Shown: piece after piece, positions 1 to 6,709 of the stretch
How the letters are laid out: the number at the start of each line of letters is the position of its first letter
Numbering within the stretch: the first letter of the stretch is position 1
Virus record (IMG/VR): IMGVR_UViG_3300020410_000004
Location: 1-39,467 of that record
From: a virus
Length of the DNA: 39,467 nucleotides
Strand: one strand, 5' to 3'
The notes under the pieces: model-generated
What the model was told of the DNA's origin: nothing
What the model saw: the letters and a program-made list of their open reading frames with translations, nothing else
Database searches by the model: none
Position numbers and translations under genes: made by a program

Positions 1-31
1 TGACGCATGACCGCCATTCGCTGGCGCTGGA
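1..31. repeat. Terminal direct repeat, left copy (circular closure)
   Basis: The first 31 bases are identical to the last 31 of the window (39437-39467). The small gene starting at position 7 is in the correct frame and ATGA-coupled to the gene ending at 39446, so the repeat is best read as an assembly overlap of a circular or circularly permuted genome of 39,436 bp. It is too short to be a typical biological terminal repeat, although a short redundancy cannot be excluded. Confidence 0.9.
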
Positions 32-171
32 TTGCCGCCGCCATTCTGGTGGGCATGATCTTCACCACGATCCAGCATTATGCCGGGTATCCCGGTCTGG
101 ATTACTCTCATGGGTTCCTGCAGTCAGTCAGCGCGGTGCTGGCGTGGGAGTGCGCCAAACGGGCGTGGTAG
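7..171 (+). CDS. Small membrane protein, last gene of the rightward operon
   Basis: This 54-residue protein begins M-T-A-I-R-W-R-W and has one clear hydrophobic segment at about residues 8-22, followed by a short aromatic and polar tail. It is probably a single-pass inner-membrane peptide. Its ATG overlaps the stop of the preceding gene as ATGA once the window is closed into a circle; the same ATG appears again at 39443. It ends only 17 bp from the stop of the convergent leftward operon. The family is not recognised. Two other rightward genes, at 31597 and 37151, also carry a membrane segment. Confidence 0.7.
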   Translation: MTAIRWRWIAAAILVGMIFTTIQHYAGYPGLDYSHGFLQSVSAVLAWECAKRAW

Positions 172-188
172 GGGAGGCTCTGACCGCC

Positions 189-395
189 CTAGCCATCCAT
201 CCCGACTAGGCACTGATAGCCGACAAACACCACTTCGGAATCCGGCGTTGACGGTCGGGTTTCGAGAAACGCCAGAGATGCCGCGCCGCGCGCATGGCAT
301 TGGGCCATGGCTTCGCTGGGAAGGTATTGCGCCTCTCTGTGGCACTCTGCCGTGCCAGCGCTTGCTAGGCAGACCGTGACGGCGAACAGGATCAT
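189..395 (-). CDS. Small secreted protein at the end of the lysis block
   Basis: This 68-residue protein has an N-terminal hydrophobic stretch (residues 1-13) ending in a small-residue motif (AGTA) that resembles a signal-peptidase I site. The remainder contains three cysteines (C18, C33 and C62), which fits a periplasmic protein. The ATG start at 395 gives a 4-base ATGA overlap with the lipoprotein gene upstream; a GTG at 404 is possible but overlaps more. It is the last leftward gene. It may assist lysis or cell-envelope modification, but this is inferred only from position, and the family is not recognised. Confidence 0.6.
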   Translation of the reverse strand: MILFAVTVCLASAGTAECHREAQYLPSEAMAQCHARGAASLAFLETRPSTPDSEVVFVGYQCLVGMDG

Positions 396-589
396 TCGGA
401 GCACCCCGCCCTGAGCCGTGACAGCAGCACGGCTCCGGATGCCTGAGACACAGGCCCGCCGTCTTCGATCAGCGCCCCGGCATGGCTCTTGCGGTCCTGC
501 CGGGTGCCGTCGCAGATAGCGCTGTCACTGAGAGAGGGCGCGCAGCCGATCAAGCACAGCGCCAGAGTCACCACGATCAATGCCTTCAT
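392..589 (-). CDS. Small lipoprotein, candidate o-spanin (Rz1-like)
   Basis: This 65-residue protein has a short hydrophobic signal followed by a lipobox-like L-I-G-C at residues 14-17, so Cys17 would be the lipidated residue and the mature protein about 49 residues. Its start at 589 lies inside the preceding membrane-protein gene in another reading frame (overlap 525-589), the classic embedded arrangement of Rz/Rz1 outer-membrane spanin genes. It would join the outer membrane to the inner-membrane partner and cause membrane fusion at lysis. The mature part is not proline-rich as in lambda Rz1, so the assignment rests on the lipobox and gene layout. Confidence 0.65.
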   Translation of the reverse strand: MKALIVVTLALCLIGCAPSLSDSAICDGTRQDRKSHAGALIEDGGPVSQASGAVLLSRLRAGCSE

Positions 590-743
590 GGTCCATCCTT
601 TCCAGCGTGTCGGAATACGCCTCTGCGGCCTGCACAGCGGCCCTGTGGCGCGCATCCCGTGCCCCGGACCACCAGCCCGCCCCGAAGGCCAGCACGGCGG
701 CACAGGCCAGCGCAATGGGCCAGCGCAGGAATGCCGGGATCAC
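525..743 (-). CDS. Membrane-anchored protein, candidate i-spanin (Rz-like)
   Basis: This 72-residue protein has one N-terminal transmembrane segment (about residues 7-25) and a charged, probably helical periplasmic tail with an ARDARHRAAVQAAEAYSD-type stretch. This is the layout of an inner-membrane spanin, though shorter than lambda Rz (153 residues). GTG 743 overlaps the previous stop as GTGA and follows a G-rich ribosome site; GTG 752 and 758 are alternatives. The candidate o-spanin begins inside it. The pair would act after the endolysin. Sequence similarity to named Rz families was not established. Confidence 0.6.
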   Translation of the reverse strand: MIPAFLRWPIALACAAVLAFGAGWWSGARDARHRAAVQAAEAYSDTLERMDHEGIDRGDSGAVLDRLRALSQ

Positions 744-928
744 GTCCGCCACCCCCACCGCTTGGCCAGCGCATAGGCGCCCTCTGTCGCAATGCCCACG
801 GCCCCGCCGATCACGACAGCCACCACGGCCACCACGTCAGCATCCGACGCAAGCTGCATCCCCACCGGCACGCCGAACAGCGCACCGGCCCCGTAGCGCA
901 GGACGATCCGCGCGAGTGGTCCCATCAT
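740..928 (-). CDS. Holin-like small membrane protein
   Basis: This 62-residue protein has two likely membrane helices: about residues 8-27, and 31-50, which is rich in Val, Ala and Gly. It ends in a basic-aromatic tail (KRWGWRT). A strong Shine-Dalgarno GGAGG lies 5 bases before ATG 928; GTG 934 would sit on that site, so it is rejected as the start. Its place directly before the spanin-like pair and after the endolysin suggests a class II-type holin that releases the endolysin. Other small membrane proteins at 2220 and 2494 are rival holin candidates. Confidence 0.6.
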   Translation of the reverse strand: MMGPLARIVLRYGAGALFGVPVGMQLASDADVVAVVAVVIGGAVGIATEGAYALAKRWGWRT

Positions 929-971
929 TTCCACCTCCGTGGTTGGGGCGACCGGAGCCGCCCCGAGTTGG

Positions 972-1235
972 TCACAGATGCGCCGTGGCGGCTGCGACAG
1001 CCATCATGGACGCTTTCTGAATGTCGGTGATCGCGATTGCCGCCTCACGCGCGCCCGGCCCCTTAGCATCGCGCAGCGCTTCACATTCGGAAATCAGCGC
1101 GGCGGCGATGAACTTGATCCGCTGCACATCGGCCAGACCGGACGGGTTGAACTTGTAGCGCACCAGCGCGGCGGCGGAATCGGAAACGTGGGTTTCTGCG
1201 GGCGTCTCTTCGCCCATGTGGAGTTTGATATGCAT
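972..1235 (-). CDS. Acb2/Tad1-like hairpin protein, candidate anti-CBASS/anti-Thoeris sponge
   Basis: This 87-residue soluble protein has a variable N-terminus (residues 1-26), then a pattern ending in two long helices: a YKFNPSG start, a helix with RIK, AAALI and CEAL (about 37-56), a short turn, and a helix with REAAIAIT...ASMMAVAAAT (about 62-85). This resembles the Acb2/Tad1 hairpin family as I know it, phage proteins that sequester cyclic nucleotide signals of CBASS and, in some members, Thoeris. ATG 1235 has AAGGAC 6 bases upstream. It lies between the endolysin and holin-like genes and so is probably expressed late. The family call comes from pattern recognition, not a search. Confidence 0.65.
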   Translation of the reverse strand: MHIKLHMGEETPAETHVSDSAAALVRYKFNPSGLADVQRIKFIAAALISECEALRDAKGPGAREAAIAITDIQKASMMAVAAATAHL

Positions 1236-1289
1236 GCCAGTGTCCTTGTGCTGACAGTCGCGGTTGACGCTCCGCGCGGCGATACGGCT

Positions 1290-1835
1290 TTATGCCGAAT
1301 TCCATTTAAACAGCCTCGCCAGCGCCTTGACGAGCGCCGCCAGCCAGCCCTGCGGCACCTCAGCCGGGTCCGCGTGCCTGATCGGCGGCGGGGTCAGGAA
1401 TAGCGCCTTTTCCTCCTCACGCCGACGCACAAGGCCGCGCAGCTTCGTTCCGCCCGCCTTGTTGAACCACGTCAGCGCCTCAGCCGCGCCCGCGTTATCA
1501 CCCGCATTGAAGCGGCGCAGAGCGGTGGAATTGCGGAACGCGGTCACGCCGATATTGTAGGCCAGAGACACGAACGCGCCGAATTGGTTTTCGTTCGGGG
1601 TCCGCGTGAACATGGGCCGGATTTGCGCGCCGAAGCGGTCTAGCCCTTCCGCAAGCATTTTCTCCGCCTGCTCCTGCGTCCACCTGTCTCCGGGCTGCAC
1701 GCCGGGGCCGTATCCGGCTTGATTGGTGTATCCGTAGCCGATAGTCAGAACGCCGACCGGATCACGATAGGCGGACAGTTCCAGCCCCTCGAATTCCTTA
1801 ACAAGATCGACGGTAGCTTGATTGATGCGCGTCAT
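1290..1835 (-). CDS. Endolysin, GH24 lysozyme (T4/P22-type)
   Basis: This 181-residue muramidase cleaves the MurNAc-GlcNAc bond of peptidoglycan. The GH24 triad is visible with exact family spacing: Glu16 in FEGL, Asp25 in RDP and Thr31 in LTIGYG (E-x8-D-x5-T). The body includes AFVSLAYNIG and ends near residue 148. A proline-rich linker then leads to an amphipathic, basic C-terminal helix (GWLAALVKALARLFKW). There is no signal peptide or SAR segment, so release depends on a holin. ATG 1835 is chosen over the longer reading frame because AAAGGGG lies just upstream and GH24 homology begins there. Confidence 0.92.
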   Translation of the reverse strand: MTRINQATVDLVKEFEGLELSAYRDPVGVLTIGYGYTNQAGYGPGVQPGDRWTQEQAEKMLAEGLDRFGAQIRPMFTRTPNENQFGAFVSLAYNIGVTAFRNSTALRRFNAGDNAGAAEALTWFNKAGGTKLRGLVRRREEEKALFLTPPPIRHADPAEVPQGWLAALVKALARLFKWNSA

Positions 1836-2124
1836 TGTCAGCCCCTTTGTGGCGTGGTAAGGGTAGCATGATCGCAGCGGCGTGGAAAGCAGACACGCTA
1901 GTAGGCGGAAGTGACCCACCACCCCTTGAAAGGCGACAGGAGTCACACAGCCGGAGTAGCGCCCGGCCTGCGATCAAACTACCGCTTTCCGGCGGTGCAT
2001 TCACGCTAAGGGTTGGCGAACACCCATATTCGCTGAGGCCGACTAGGATGTACCTCCCGAGCGCGGCAAACGCCTAAGGACCGGTCATGTCTGCCGTATG
2101 GAGTGCTGCCGGTCCCGCTCAACT
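1836..2124. other. Non-coding stretch between endolysin and tRNA gene
   Basis: About 290 bp without a convincing gene on either strand. On the minus strand, TTTCCA and TACCCT separated by 17 bases end near 1857 and could be a weak promoter for the endolysin. A 7-bp inverted repeat (GGACCGG at 2078-2084, CCGGTCC at 2109-2115) has a 24-base loop and no T tract. I found no clear plus-strand promoter for the tRNA gene that follows. Confidence 0.4.
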
Positions 2125-2200
2125 GCTGTTGTAGCTCAACAGGTAGAGCGCCTGCCTTGTAAGCAGGATGTTGCGGGTTCGATCCCTGCCAGCAGCACCA
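2125..2200 (+). tRNA. tRNA-Thr (anticodon TGT)
   Basis: A complete 76-base cloverleaf can be folded by eye. The acceptor GCTGTTG pairs with CAGCAGC (one G-T). The D stem is GCTC/GAGC with loop AACAGGTA, and the anticodon stem CCTGC/GCAGG has loop CTTGTAA, giving anticodon TGT at 2158-2160. The variable loop has 5 bases and the T stem GCGGG/CCTGC has loop TTCGATC. The 3' CCA is encoded. It reads ACA codons, which should be rare in a high-GC host. It lies on the strand opposite the surrounding late genes and ends 20 bp before the stop of the 2220-2534 gene. Confidence 0.95.
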
Positions 2201-2219
2201 TCACTCCCGCAGCAGCCGC

Positions 2220-2534
2220 TTAATCTCGTCCATGTCGCGCCGACCGATCCAGAAGGACTGCGCCGACCTTTTCCAAGCTTTCTATGCGCCCCTCGATATC
2301 GTCCAGCTTGTCATGCGTCTCGCCGTGCATCCGGCGGCTTTCAGCGGCAAGCGCCGTGATGCCCTGCCGAAGATCGCTTTCAGGCGTGGACTTGACCGGC
2401 CCCGAAGATTGCGCCCCCGTCGCAAACGCCCGCCGACCGTAGACCACGCCCGCCAGTATCACGCCGATTGCCATCAGTAGCTTGATCGCCTCATCAGGCA
2501 ACCAGCTTTGCGCCACGGTGATCAAATCCTGCAC
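2220..2534 (-). CDS. Membrane-anchored coiled-coil protein
   Basis: This 104-residue protein has one transmembrane segment at about residues 16-34 and a hydrophilic C-terminal half with heptad-like helix (about 52-92, LRQGITALAAESRRM...IEGRIESLEKV). The GTG start at 2534 has GAGGGAG about 7 bases upstream. It overlaps the preceding four-helix membrane protein by 41 bp. Layout and position among spike and lysis genes suggest a lysis regulator, holin partner or membrane-anchored accessory protein. No family was recognised. Confidence 0.7.
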   Translation of the reverse strand: MQDLITVAQSWLPDEAIKLLMAIGVILAGVVYGRRAFATGAQSSGPVKSTPESDLRQGITALAAESRRMHGETHDKLDDIEGRIESLEKVGAVLLDRSARHGRD

Positions 2535-2928
2535 GGTGACACTCCCTCAGATCAGCGGCGGCAAGGACGGCATAGACCGCAGTGAGAGTGTCCAGCGCGG
2601 ATACGGCTCCAGACAGCCACGGCCATAGGCTCAGGATCGCCATAACGCCGTAGAAACACAAGCCCGCCACAGCACCAATGCCCCGCAGTAGCGGCGTGCG
2701 ATGCCATGCGCCATTGACCCACAGGATCAGCAGGCGGCAGCTACCGACGCACATGGCGAATGTCGCAATGGTCACCTCCTTGAATCCGAGATCCCGCAGC
2801 GCCCACCATTGAGAAAATCGCATGCTGTCTCCGGGCAGCGCGAATGTCATCGCGATCAGCACCATTGCCGCGCTGGTCATCCACGCCCCGAAGCGCCCGT
2901 GCCGATCCAAGACTTCCAGAAAGGTCAT
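2494..2928 (-). CDS. Polytopic membrane protein (about four helices)
   Basis: This 144-residue hydrophobic protein has likely membrane helices at about residues 17-32, 50-70, 83-102 and 107-126. A basic C-terminus (RECHRAGFDHRGAKL) suggests a cytoplasmic end. ATG 2928 overlaps the stop of the 26-residue gene upstream as ATGA. Its place between the tail spike and endolysin genes makes it a holin or lysis-accessory candidate, although it is larger than most holins. The family was not recognised. Confidence 0.7.
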   Translation of the reverse strand: MTFLEVLDRHGRFGAWMTSAAMVLIAMTFALPGDSMRFSQWWALRDLGFKEVTIATFAMCVGSCRLLILWVNGAWHRTPLLRGIGAVAGLCFYGVMAILSLWPWLSGAVSALDTLTAVYAVLAAADLRECHRAGFDHRGAKLVA

Positions 2929-3005
2929 GCGCGCCCCATGACGGCAAGGGCGACGGCAGTAACACCGCCGCCTAGCTCTGCGATTATGGCGGAGAGGTCA
3001 GGCAT
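2925..3005 (-). CDS. 26-residue hydrophobic peptide
   Basis: A very small gene encoding a peptide that begins M-P-D-L-S-A-I-I and is mainly hydrophobic (GGGVTAVALAVM). It could form one short membrane helix. The evidence is a near-ideal ribosome site (AAAGGAG, 5 bases before ATG 3005) and an ATGA overlap with the membrane protein gene downstream. It may be a leader for coupled translation or a lysis-related peptide. No homologue is known to me. Confidence 0.5.
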   Translation of the reverse strand: MPDLSAIIAELGGGVTAVALAVMGRA

Positions 3006-3096
3006 GTCCGCTCCTTTGTGGCTTATTGAACGGCACCAGCACCGCATAGGCGTCGATGTAATGCCGGGAGATGGCGGTGAGGATTGCGGGGATCAT
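2998..3096 (-). CDS. 32-residue peptide coupled to the tail spike gene
   Basis: A small open frame whose ATG (3096) overlaps the tail spike stop as ATGA, and whose own stop overlaps the next small gene by 8 bases. The peptide begins M-I-P-A-I-L-T-A-I, contains HYIDAYAVLVPF and ends in a basic tail. Only the tight coupling supports it; no domain is recognisable. Confidence 0.45.
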   Translation of the reverse strand: MIPAILTAISRHYIDAYAVLVPFNKPQRSGHA

Positions 3097-5444
3097 GACG
3101 GGGTCACGCTGGCCGATCCATCAACCAAGTCCCATATGCCGGTGGCCCCGGTGGCGCGGCACACATAGCGGGCCCGGGTGTCCGTCGCCTGCACCTGCGC
3201 CCCCGCTTGCTTGATCGACGCATCGGCATTGACCGCGTGCGTCGCATCGGCGATCTGCGCCGCCGTCGCGCGCCATGCGCCAAAGAGGCTGACCGTGCCG
3301 CCGCCCGATTGAGCGGTGTCATAATCGCCCAGGACGGCACCCAGCGCCGCCTTGGCGCCGTTGGCATGAGACACACCGATCACGCCAGTGGCGCCAGACC
3401 GGCGCTCAACCTCAATTTCACCGCATCGCGCGACCGCTGTGCTGGAGGACAGCCGGAGCGCCGCCTTGTCCGTCGCGACCCCGTAGAACCGTGGCGTGCG
3501 GGAGATGTTGAGCTCGGCATCGCCAGCCGCCACCGTGACATCGATGACGTGGTTGGGTGAGCCTCCCCCACCCTGATCGACAGTGCCGTATGCACCTCCG
3601 ATAATATCCACACGACGCGCACCAGTGATATCCACTGCTGCGCCCTGACCTTCCATCGCGCAGTCATCGAGCGTGACATGCGCGCCCGGCGCCTGAATCG
3701 TCAGGCCGTGTTCCCGCGACGTGCCGGTCGTCACGACTTTGCGCATGGAAACGCGACCAACACCGCCAGCGACCCGCGAATATACCTGTAGCGATTGCGA
3801 CGTGAGGTCGTTCTCGCGTCGCGCGTCGATGTTAATGTCATCCAAGAGGATGTTATCCACCTGCCCGGCGTAGCCGATGCCCTCGGAGTTATCGACCACG
3901 ACACTGCGGTTGGTGCCCCAGCCGGAGATGCCGCGCATGGTGATGCCCTGCATGCGGGCCAGCATTGAGTAATCCTCCTGCGGCCCGCCCATTGCGATGA
4001 TTGCCGAGCGTGCGAACGTCGAATACCCGACGCAATCGCTATAGATGCTGTCGAGGGTATCCCAGTCATATTCAATTAGCGCCGGATTTGACCCCGGCAC
4101 AAACTGCAATGCGTCATCCCCCGAAAGCACATGACACTGGCTGATCCGCCAGCCGCGCCCGCCGATGACGCGAATGCCCCCTGTACCAGAGGTCGCAGCC
4201 GAGGTGGCGCTGCGGATGTTGTGCAGGGTGTTGTCGTCGCCGCCCAGAAGCATGGCGAGGCCGCCGCCACCGGCTTCAGAGTTGTAATGGCCGAGAATCC
4301 GCATGTTGCGCAGGCTGCAGCTCGACCCGAAAAGCTCGAACAGATGGCCGCTCTTGGTGGCATCATCAAAAGCCCCCCAGATGCCGCCCGAGATGTCCAG
4401 ATCATCGGCCCACGCGAAAAGGGTTGCGTGGCAGGTGATGCCAGTAATGGTCTCGGTCAGCCGGTAATCCAGTGTGAAATTGTTGCCGCTGACCGCCGTA
4501 ACCTCGGCAATGACCCCCTGCAGATAGTATTTGGCATCCGAGCAATGCCGGATCAGCAACTTGTCACCCACCACAGGGGGTGATGCAGCACCAGCCAGCG
4601 CCGCCGAGGTGACGACAAGCGAGCCACCAGCGGTGCCCGCGAGCGTCGCGGATGTGTCTCGCAGGTCGCGGCTTTTGTCGCGCTGCATCAGACGCGTGCC
4701 GCCGGACGAGACTTTGCGCATCTGCGTGCCCGGCCCCAGCGTCATCTTCAGGCCCTTGTAGGCGACCAGAGCAGTTTCGCACGAAATGAGCAGATTGTGA
4801 TCGTCGCGCAGCCCGATCCCTTCGGGCACCAATTCCTGCGAAAATCCGTTGATCTCCTCAGCGGCGTCATTGACGGGGTTATATCTGCGCCCGACGAGAT
4901 CGCGCAGCGTGACGCCATAGAGGCGGCGGCGCTGCATAGACGCCACCAGAGCAGGAGCAAAAACATCGCGGCCAGTTGGGTCGGCAGCGTCAGTGGCCCC
5001 TACTGCGGTGGCCGATGTTGAGTCATCTGCGACGTCCAGTTTCACATCGCCTGCCGTGGTCACGTCGCTATCTGTTGCGGTTGGCGCTGACTCGCGATAA
5101 ATCAAGCCGTCCTGCGCCTGCCAATACGCCCCCTCCTTGCGGGAAACCTCTGTGCTTGAAATGAGGTCGCTTGCATCATCATAAACTCGCTGAGGATCGA
5201 CCTTGACTACCTCAACCCACTCATCGCCGCCACGCTGCGCCGTAAGGGTGTAGACCCCCGGCGGAACATAGAAAGTCGCAGCGCCGTCGCTGTCCGAGAC
5301 AAGGGGCTGCGTGACGGTCGTGGTCATGGCCGCATCGCTGTAGATCGTCACCAGCGCGCTGTTCAGTTCGTTCCGCACATACAGATCGGCAAGCGGGACG
5401 ATACTGCCGTTGCCATCCCGGACGGTGCGCTTGAATAGTGCCAT
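3093..5444 (-). CDS. Tail spike with right-handed beta-helix (receptor-binding)
   Basis: This 783-residue protein probably binds or degrades a surface polysaccharide. Residues 1-85 form an attachment domain with a transthyretin- or carboxypeptidase-regulatory-like pattern (VPLADLYVRNELNSALVTIY, then GAATFYVPPGVYTL). Residues about 300-600 carry the stacked Gly/Asn/Asp pattern of a pectin-lyase-like beta-helix (CSLRNMRILGHYNSE, NTLHNIRS, GWRISQCHVLSGDDALQF). The tail end is Ala/Gly-rich. ATG 5444 is chosen because GGGGA lies upstream and the longer frame overlaps the preceding gene. No catalytic residues could be assigned. Confidence 0.85.
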   Translation of the reverse strand: MALFKRTVRDGNGSIVPLADLYVRNELNSALVTIYSDAAMTTTVTQPLVSDSDGAATFYVPPGVYTLTAQRGGDEWVEVVKVDPQRVYDDASDLISSTEVSRKEGAYWQAQDGLIYRESAPTATDSDVTTAGDVKLDVADDSTSATAVGATDAADPTGRDVFAPALVASMQRRRLYGVTLRDLVGRRYNPVNDAAEEINGFSQELVPEGIGLRDDHNLLISCETALVAYKGLKMTLGPGTQMRKVSSGGTRLMQRDKSRDLRDTSATLAGTAGGSLVVTSAALAGAASPPVVGDKLLIRHCSDAKYYLQGVIAEVTAVSGNNFTLDYRLTETITGITCHATLFAWADDLDISGGIWGAFDDATKSGHLFELFGSSCSLRNMRILGHYNSEAGGGGLAMLLGGDDNTLHNIRSATSAATSGTGGIRVIGGRGWRISQCHVLSGDDALQFVPGSNPALIEYDWDTLDSIYSDCVGYSTFARSAIIAMGGPQEDYSMLARMQGITMRGISGWGTNRSVVVDNSEGIGYAGQVDNILLDDINIDARRENDLTSQSLQVYSRVAGGVGRVSMRKVVTTGTSREHGLTIQAPGAHVTLDDCAMEGQGAAVDITGARRVDIIGGAYGTVDQGGGGSPNHVIDVTVAAGDAELNISRTPRFYGVATDKAALRLSSSTAVARCGEIEVERRSGATGVIGVSHANGAKAALGAVLGDYDTAQSGGGTVSLFGAWRATAAQIADATHAVNADASIKQAGAQVQATDTRARYVCRATGATGIWDLVDGSASVTPS

Positions 5445-5445
5445 A

Positions 5446-5919
5446 TCAGTCCCCAATGACCATGTTGCGATGCTCGAAAGCGCCAGCGAAGGCGGTGCGA
5501 TGCTCACCTGTGGATAGCGTAAGGCGGCACTCGTGGTAAAGCCGCCCGGTGACGCCCAACGTGCCGCTATCGGTGTCGGCGAAGTCGAAGTAAAACGACG
5601 CCGTGCCGGTCAACTGGACCCCGCCGCCAGTCAGCGTCTTGGTCAGCAGCGGAGTGCCCGCCCGGCTGCGCGCCACGATCCATTCGATTTCGGTGACGCT
5701 GGTGATATCCTCTTCGTCGCCGTTTTCGTCATAGACCGTGAACACGAAACGCCCGTCATTGTGCTGCGGGATTCCCGTGTCGATGTGGCGGTATAGGCCT
5801 CTCATGCAGCGGCTCCAATTAATCCGGAAAGCGCGGACGTTGTAGATCGTCGCGCTAAAGTAGCACACGCGGGGATAAGGCGCAGTAGCAATCCCAAGCT
5901 CTGACAGGCTGATCGGCAT
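5446..5919 (-). CDS. Tail-tip/baseplate accessory protein upstream of the spike
   Basis: This protein has 157 residues if it starts at ATG 5919, which follows GAGGTG and touches the previous stop. A shorter form of 119 residues would start at ATG 5805, which also has a GGAG site 8 bases upstream. The main domain begins RGLYRHIDTGIPQHNDGRF and resembles the N-terminal fold of upper-baseplate (BppU-like) proteins, with alternating strands and phrases such as EIEWIVARS and ASFYFDFADTDSGTLG. It probably links the spike to the tail tip. The start is uncertain and the assignment rests on pattern and context. Confidence 0.65.
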   Translation of the reverse strand: MPISLSELGIATAPYPRVCYFSATIYNVRAFRINWSRCMRGLYRHIDTGIPQHNDGRFVFTVYDENGDEEDITSVTEIEWIVARSRAGTPLLTKTLTGGGVQLTGTASFYFDFADTDSGTLGVTGRLYHECRLTLSTGEHRTAFAGAFEHRNMVIGD

Positions 5920-6266
5920 CACGGCACCTCGACGGCGGCGCCGCCATACTGCGCGAGGCGGCGATTTGCCTCATCCAGTGCCCTGCGGAGACGGTCAGCC
6001 TGCGCGGATCGCGTGGCCTTGCCTGCTGCGATTGCGGCGGTGGTTTCTGCTTGCGCCTTAGATAGAGCCGCATCAAGCCTGCGGGCCAGCGCCTCCGCAT
6101 CGCCCCGCGCCTTGCGGGCCTCTGCCATATCACCAGCCAGCGCGGCCAGATCGCGGCGCAGATCGGCAATTACGCGATCCGCAGCGCCAAGCCTTTGGGC
6201 AACTGCGTCCCGCTCTGCCTGCACCGCCGCGAGGTCGCGCTTTAGCTGCGTGACAAGTGCCGTCAT
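5919..6266 (-). CDS. Coiled-coil tail-region protein
   Basis: This 115-residue protein is predicted to be almost wholly helical, with Ala/Arg/Glu/Asp heptads from about residue 5 to 108 (for example LKRDLAAVQAERDAVAQRL). There is no membrane segment and there are no cysteines. It starts at ATG 6266, overlapping the previous stop as ATGA. It may be a trimeric stalk, adaptor or chaperone for tail fibres. No family name can be given. Confidence 0.65.
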   Translation of the reverse strand: MTALVTQLKRDLAAVQAERDAVAQRLGAADRVIADLRRDLAALAGDMAEARKARGDAEALARRLDAALSKAQAETTAAIAAGKATRSAQADRLRRALDEANRRLAQYGGAAVEVP

Positions 6267-6709
6267 ACATGATCCCCGATCCCGAACGCCGCGTCAATCT
6301 GCGCGTCCGTCATGCCAATGCCTGCCATCACCCTACCGAAAACCGGGTCGTTGCGCCAGATACTGCCCGCCATGTCCCAATCCTCGCGGGTGTCGCTGTC
6401 CATGCCGTCACGAAACCCGTCCCAGAAACCCGCAGCCCGCATCCGCCGCGCGAGGTCCAGCTTATCGGCCCGCGTCCCGCAGCGCACCCGGCGCATGATT
6501 TCCGCCGCGTCGGGAGGCTGGATTGCATCATCCCCCACGTCAGGCTCCGGCTCGCCCAGCGCCTGCGCCAGCGCAATGGCGTAGATCTTGCGGCCACGCT
6601 CGTTCGGATCGTCGGCCCGCGCAGTGTAGGGGTGCCAGACGCCCCGCGCCTCCACCTCGCAATTGATCGCCCCGCCGCTGCCCATCACGGCATTTCGAAC
6701 CACGCCCAT
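6263..6709 (-). CDS. Tail-fibre-region protein of unknown function
   Basis: This 148-residue soluble protein has an N-terminal beta-like part (GGAINCEVEARGVWHPYTARADDPNERGRKIYA) and a helical C-terminal part that includes ADKLDLARRMRAAGFWDGF and ends in DAQIDAAFGIGD. ATG 6709 is chosen because AGGA lies 7 bases upstream; a GTG just before it is possible. Position between putative fibre and coiled-coil genes suggests a fibre-assembly or adaptor role, perhaps like small tail-fibre assembly proteins. Confidence 0.6.
   Translation of the reverse strand: MGVVRNAVMGSGGAINCEVEARGVWHPYTARADDPNERGRKIYAIALAQALGEPEPDVGDDAIQPPDAAEIMRRVRCGTRADKLDLARRMRAAGFWDGFRDGMDSDTREDWDMAGSIWRNDPVFGRVMAGIGMTDAQIDAAFGIGDHV

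Noticed and set aside
1798-2077. Small frames on both strands between endolysin and tRNA
   Set aside because: No ribosome site, no coupling and poor composition; left as non-coding.
2078-2115. Inverted repeat GGACCGG...CCGGTCC as a terminator
   Set aside because: A 24-base loop and no T tract make a functional terminator unlikely.
5919-6169. Minus-strand frame 5855-6169 over the coiled-coil gene
   Set aside because: It is the shifted shadow of the Ala/Arg-rich coiled-coil gene and has no start signal.
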